Source: Prochlorococcus marinus CUG1435
GTDB taxonomy: Bacteria; Cyanobacteriota; Cyanobacteriia; PCC-6307; Cyanobiaceae
Assembly: GCA_017644375.1 (NCBI GenBank)
Contig: JAEPLP010000001.1
Span: 744,001 to 808,000 of the forward strand
Direction of reading: 5' to 3'
DNA: 64,000 nt
A program made the position numbers and the translations under genes. The notes under the pieces were generated by a model. That model did not search any database. It was not told the DNA's origin and saw nothing but the letters and a program-made list of their open reading frames with translations. Positions 64,000-64,000 of this stretch are shown here, in pieces; within the stretch, counting starts at the first letter, position 1; each line of letters begins with the position of its first letter.

Positions 64000-64000
64000 A

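Overview
The window is AT-rich, gene-dense, cyanobacterial chromosome. Photosynthetic marker genes (ycf3, ycf34, a one-helix high-light-inducible protein, NDH-1 genes ndhO/M/F/D/E/G, the circadian and light regulators rpaA and rpaB, plant-type carotenoid genes crtB/crtP/crtQ plus a Z-ISO homologue), very short intergenic gaps and very low GC point to a high-light-adapted Prochlorococcus or a very close relative. The species is inferred from protein recognition, not from a search. I see no rRNA, IS element, CRISPR array or prophage. There is one tRNA, tRNA-Asn(GTT).

Layout. 1-3 kb: the 3' part of an SLC13-type anion/Na+ transporter followed by a KtrB/KtrA-type cation uptake pair. 3-6 kb: a ribbon-helix-helix regulator facing a small protein across an inverted repeat, then three small proteins (one Nif11-like and ending in GGL, one single-helix, one with two CX3C motifs) around an ABC-F ATPase. 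6-18 kb: an HtrA protease, two small conserved genes, a hli gene, YihY, an inositol-monophosphatase-like enzyme, TolC, a radical-SAM/PDZ protein, DUF3120-nadB, VKOR-thioredoxin and rimO, ending in a PetL-like 30-residue peptide. 18-25 kb: a minus-strand group including DUF4346, a FemAB-like protein, a RibD-like reductase and a tandem pterin synthase, then aroK, a CRR7-like gene, GST, rbfA and hemD. 25-33 kb: crtQ, an IscA-like protein, an LpxB-like protein, ndhO, a DnaJ-like protein, cysK and an ABC ATPase. 33.8-34.8 kb: tRNA-Asn, a terminator, a small tandem repeat, an orphan coiled-coil gene and the only long non-coding gap. 34.8-47 kb: rpaA; tmk-holB and a copper ATPase; ycf3; radA; then rpaB-plsX-fabH-fabD-plsC. 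47-64 kb: ycf34, cca, an RRM protein, crtP-crtB, ndhM, rbcR, Z-ISO, ndhF-ndhD, scpA, a sugar nucleotidyltransferase, metF, pedR and ndhG-ndhE-nadK-CYTH.

How the genes fit together. Most are housekeeping and photosynthesis genes: cyclic/respiratory electron flow (NDH-1), carotenoid synthesis, fatty acid and phosphatidic acid synthesis directly behind rpaB, tetrapyrrole synthesis (hemD), NAD/NADP synthesis (nadB, nadK) and redox or light regulation (rpaA, rpaB, pedR, rbcR). The less ordinary parts are a large repetitive N-terminal extension on PlsX, a translationally coupled pterin-synthase/reductase pair in which one of the two pterin-synthase domains has lost a catalytic histidine, a leader-like peptide ending in a double glycine, several small proteins under 60 residues, and an scpA reading frame with no standard start codon where homology begins.
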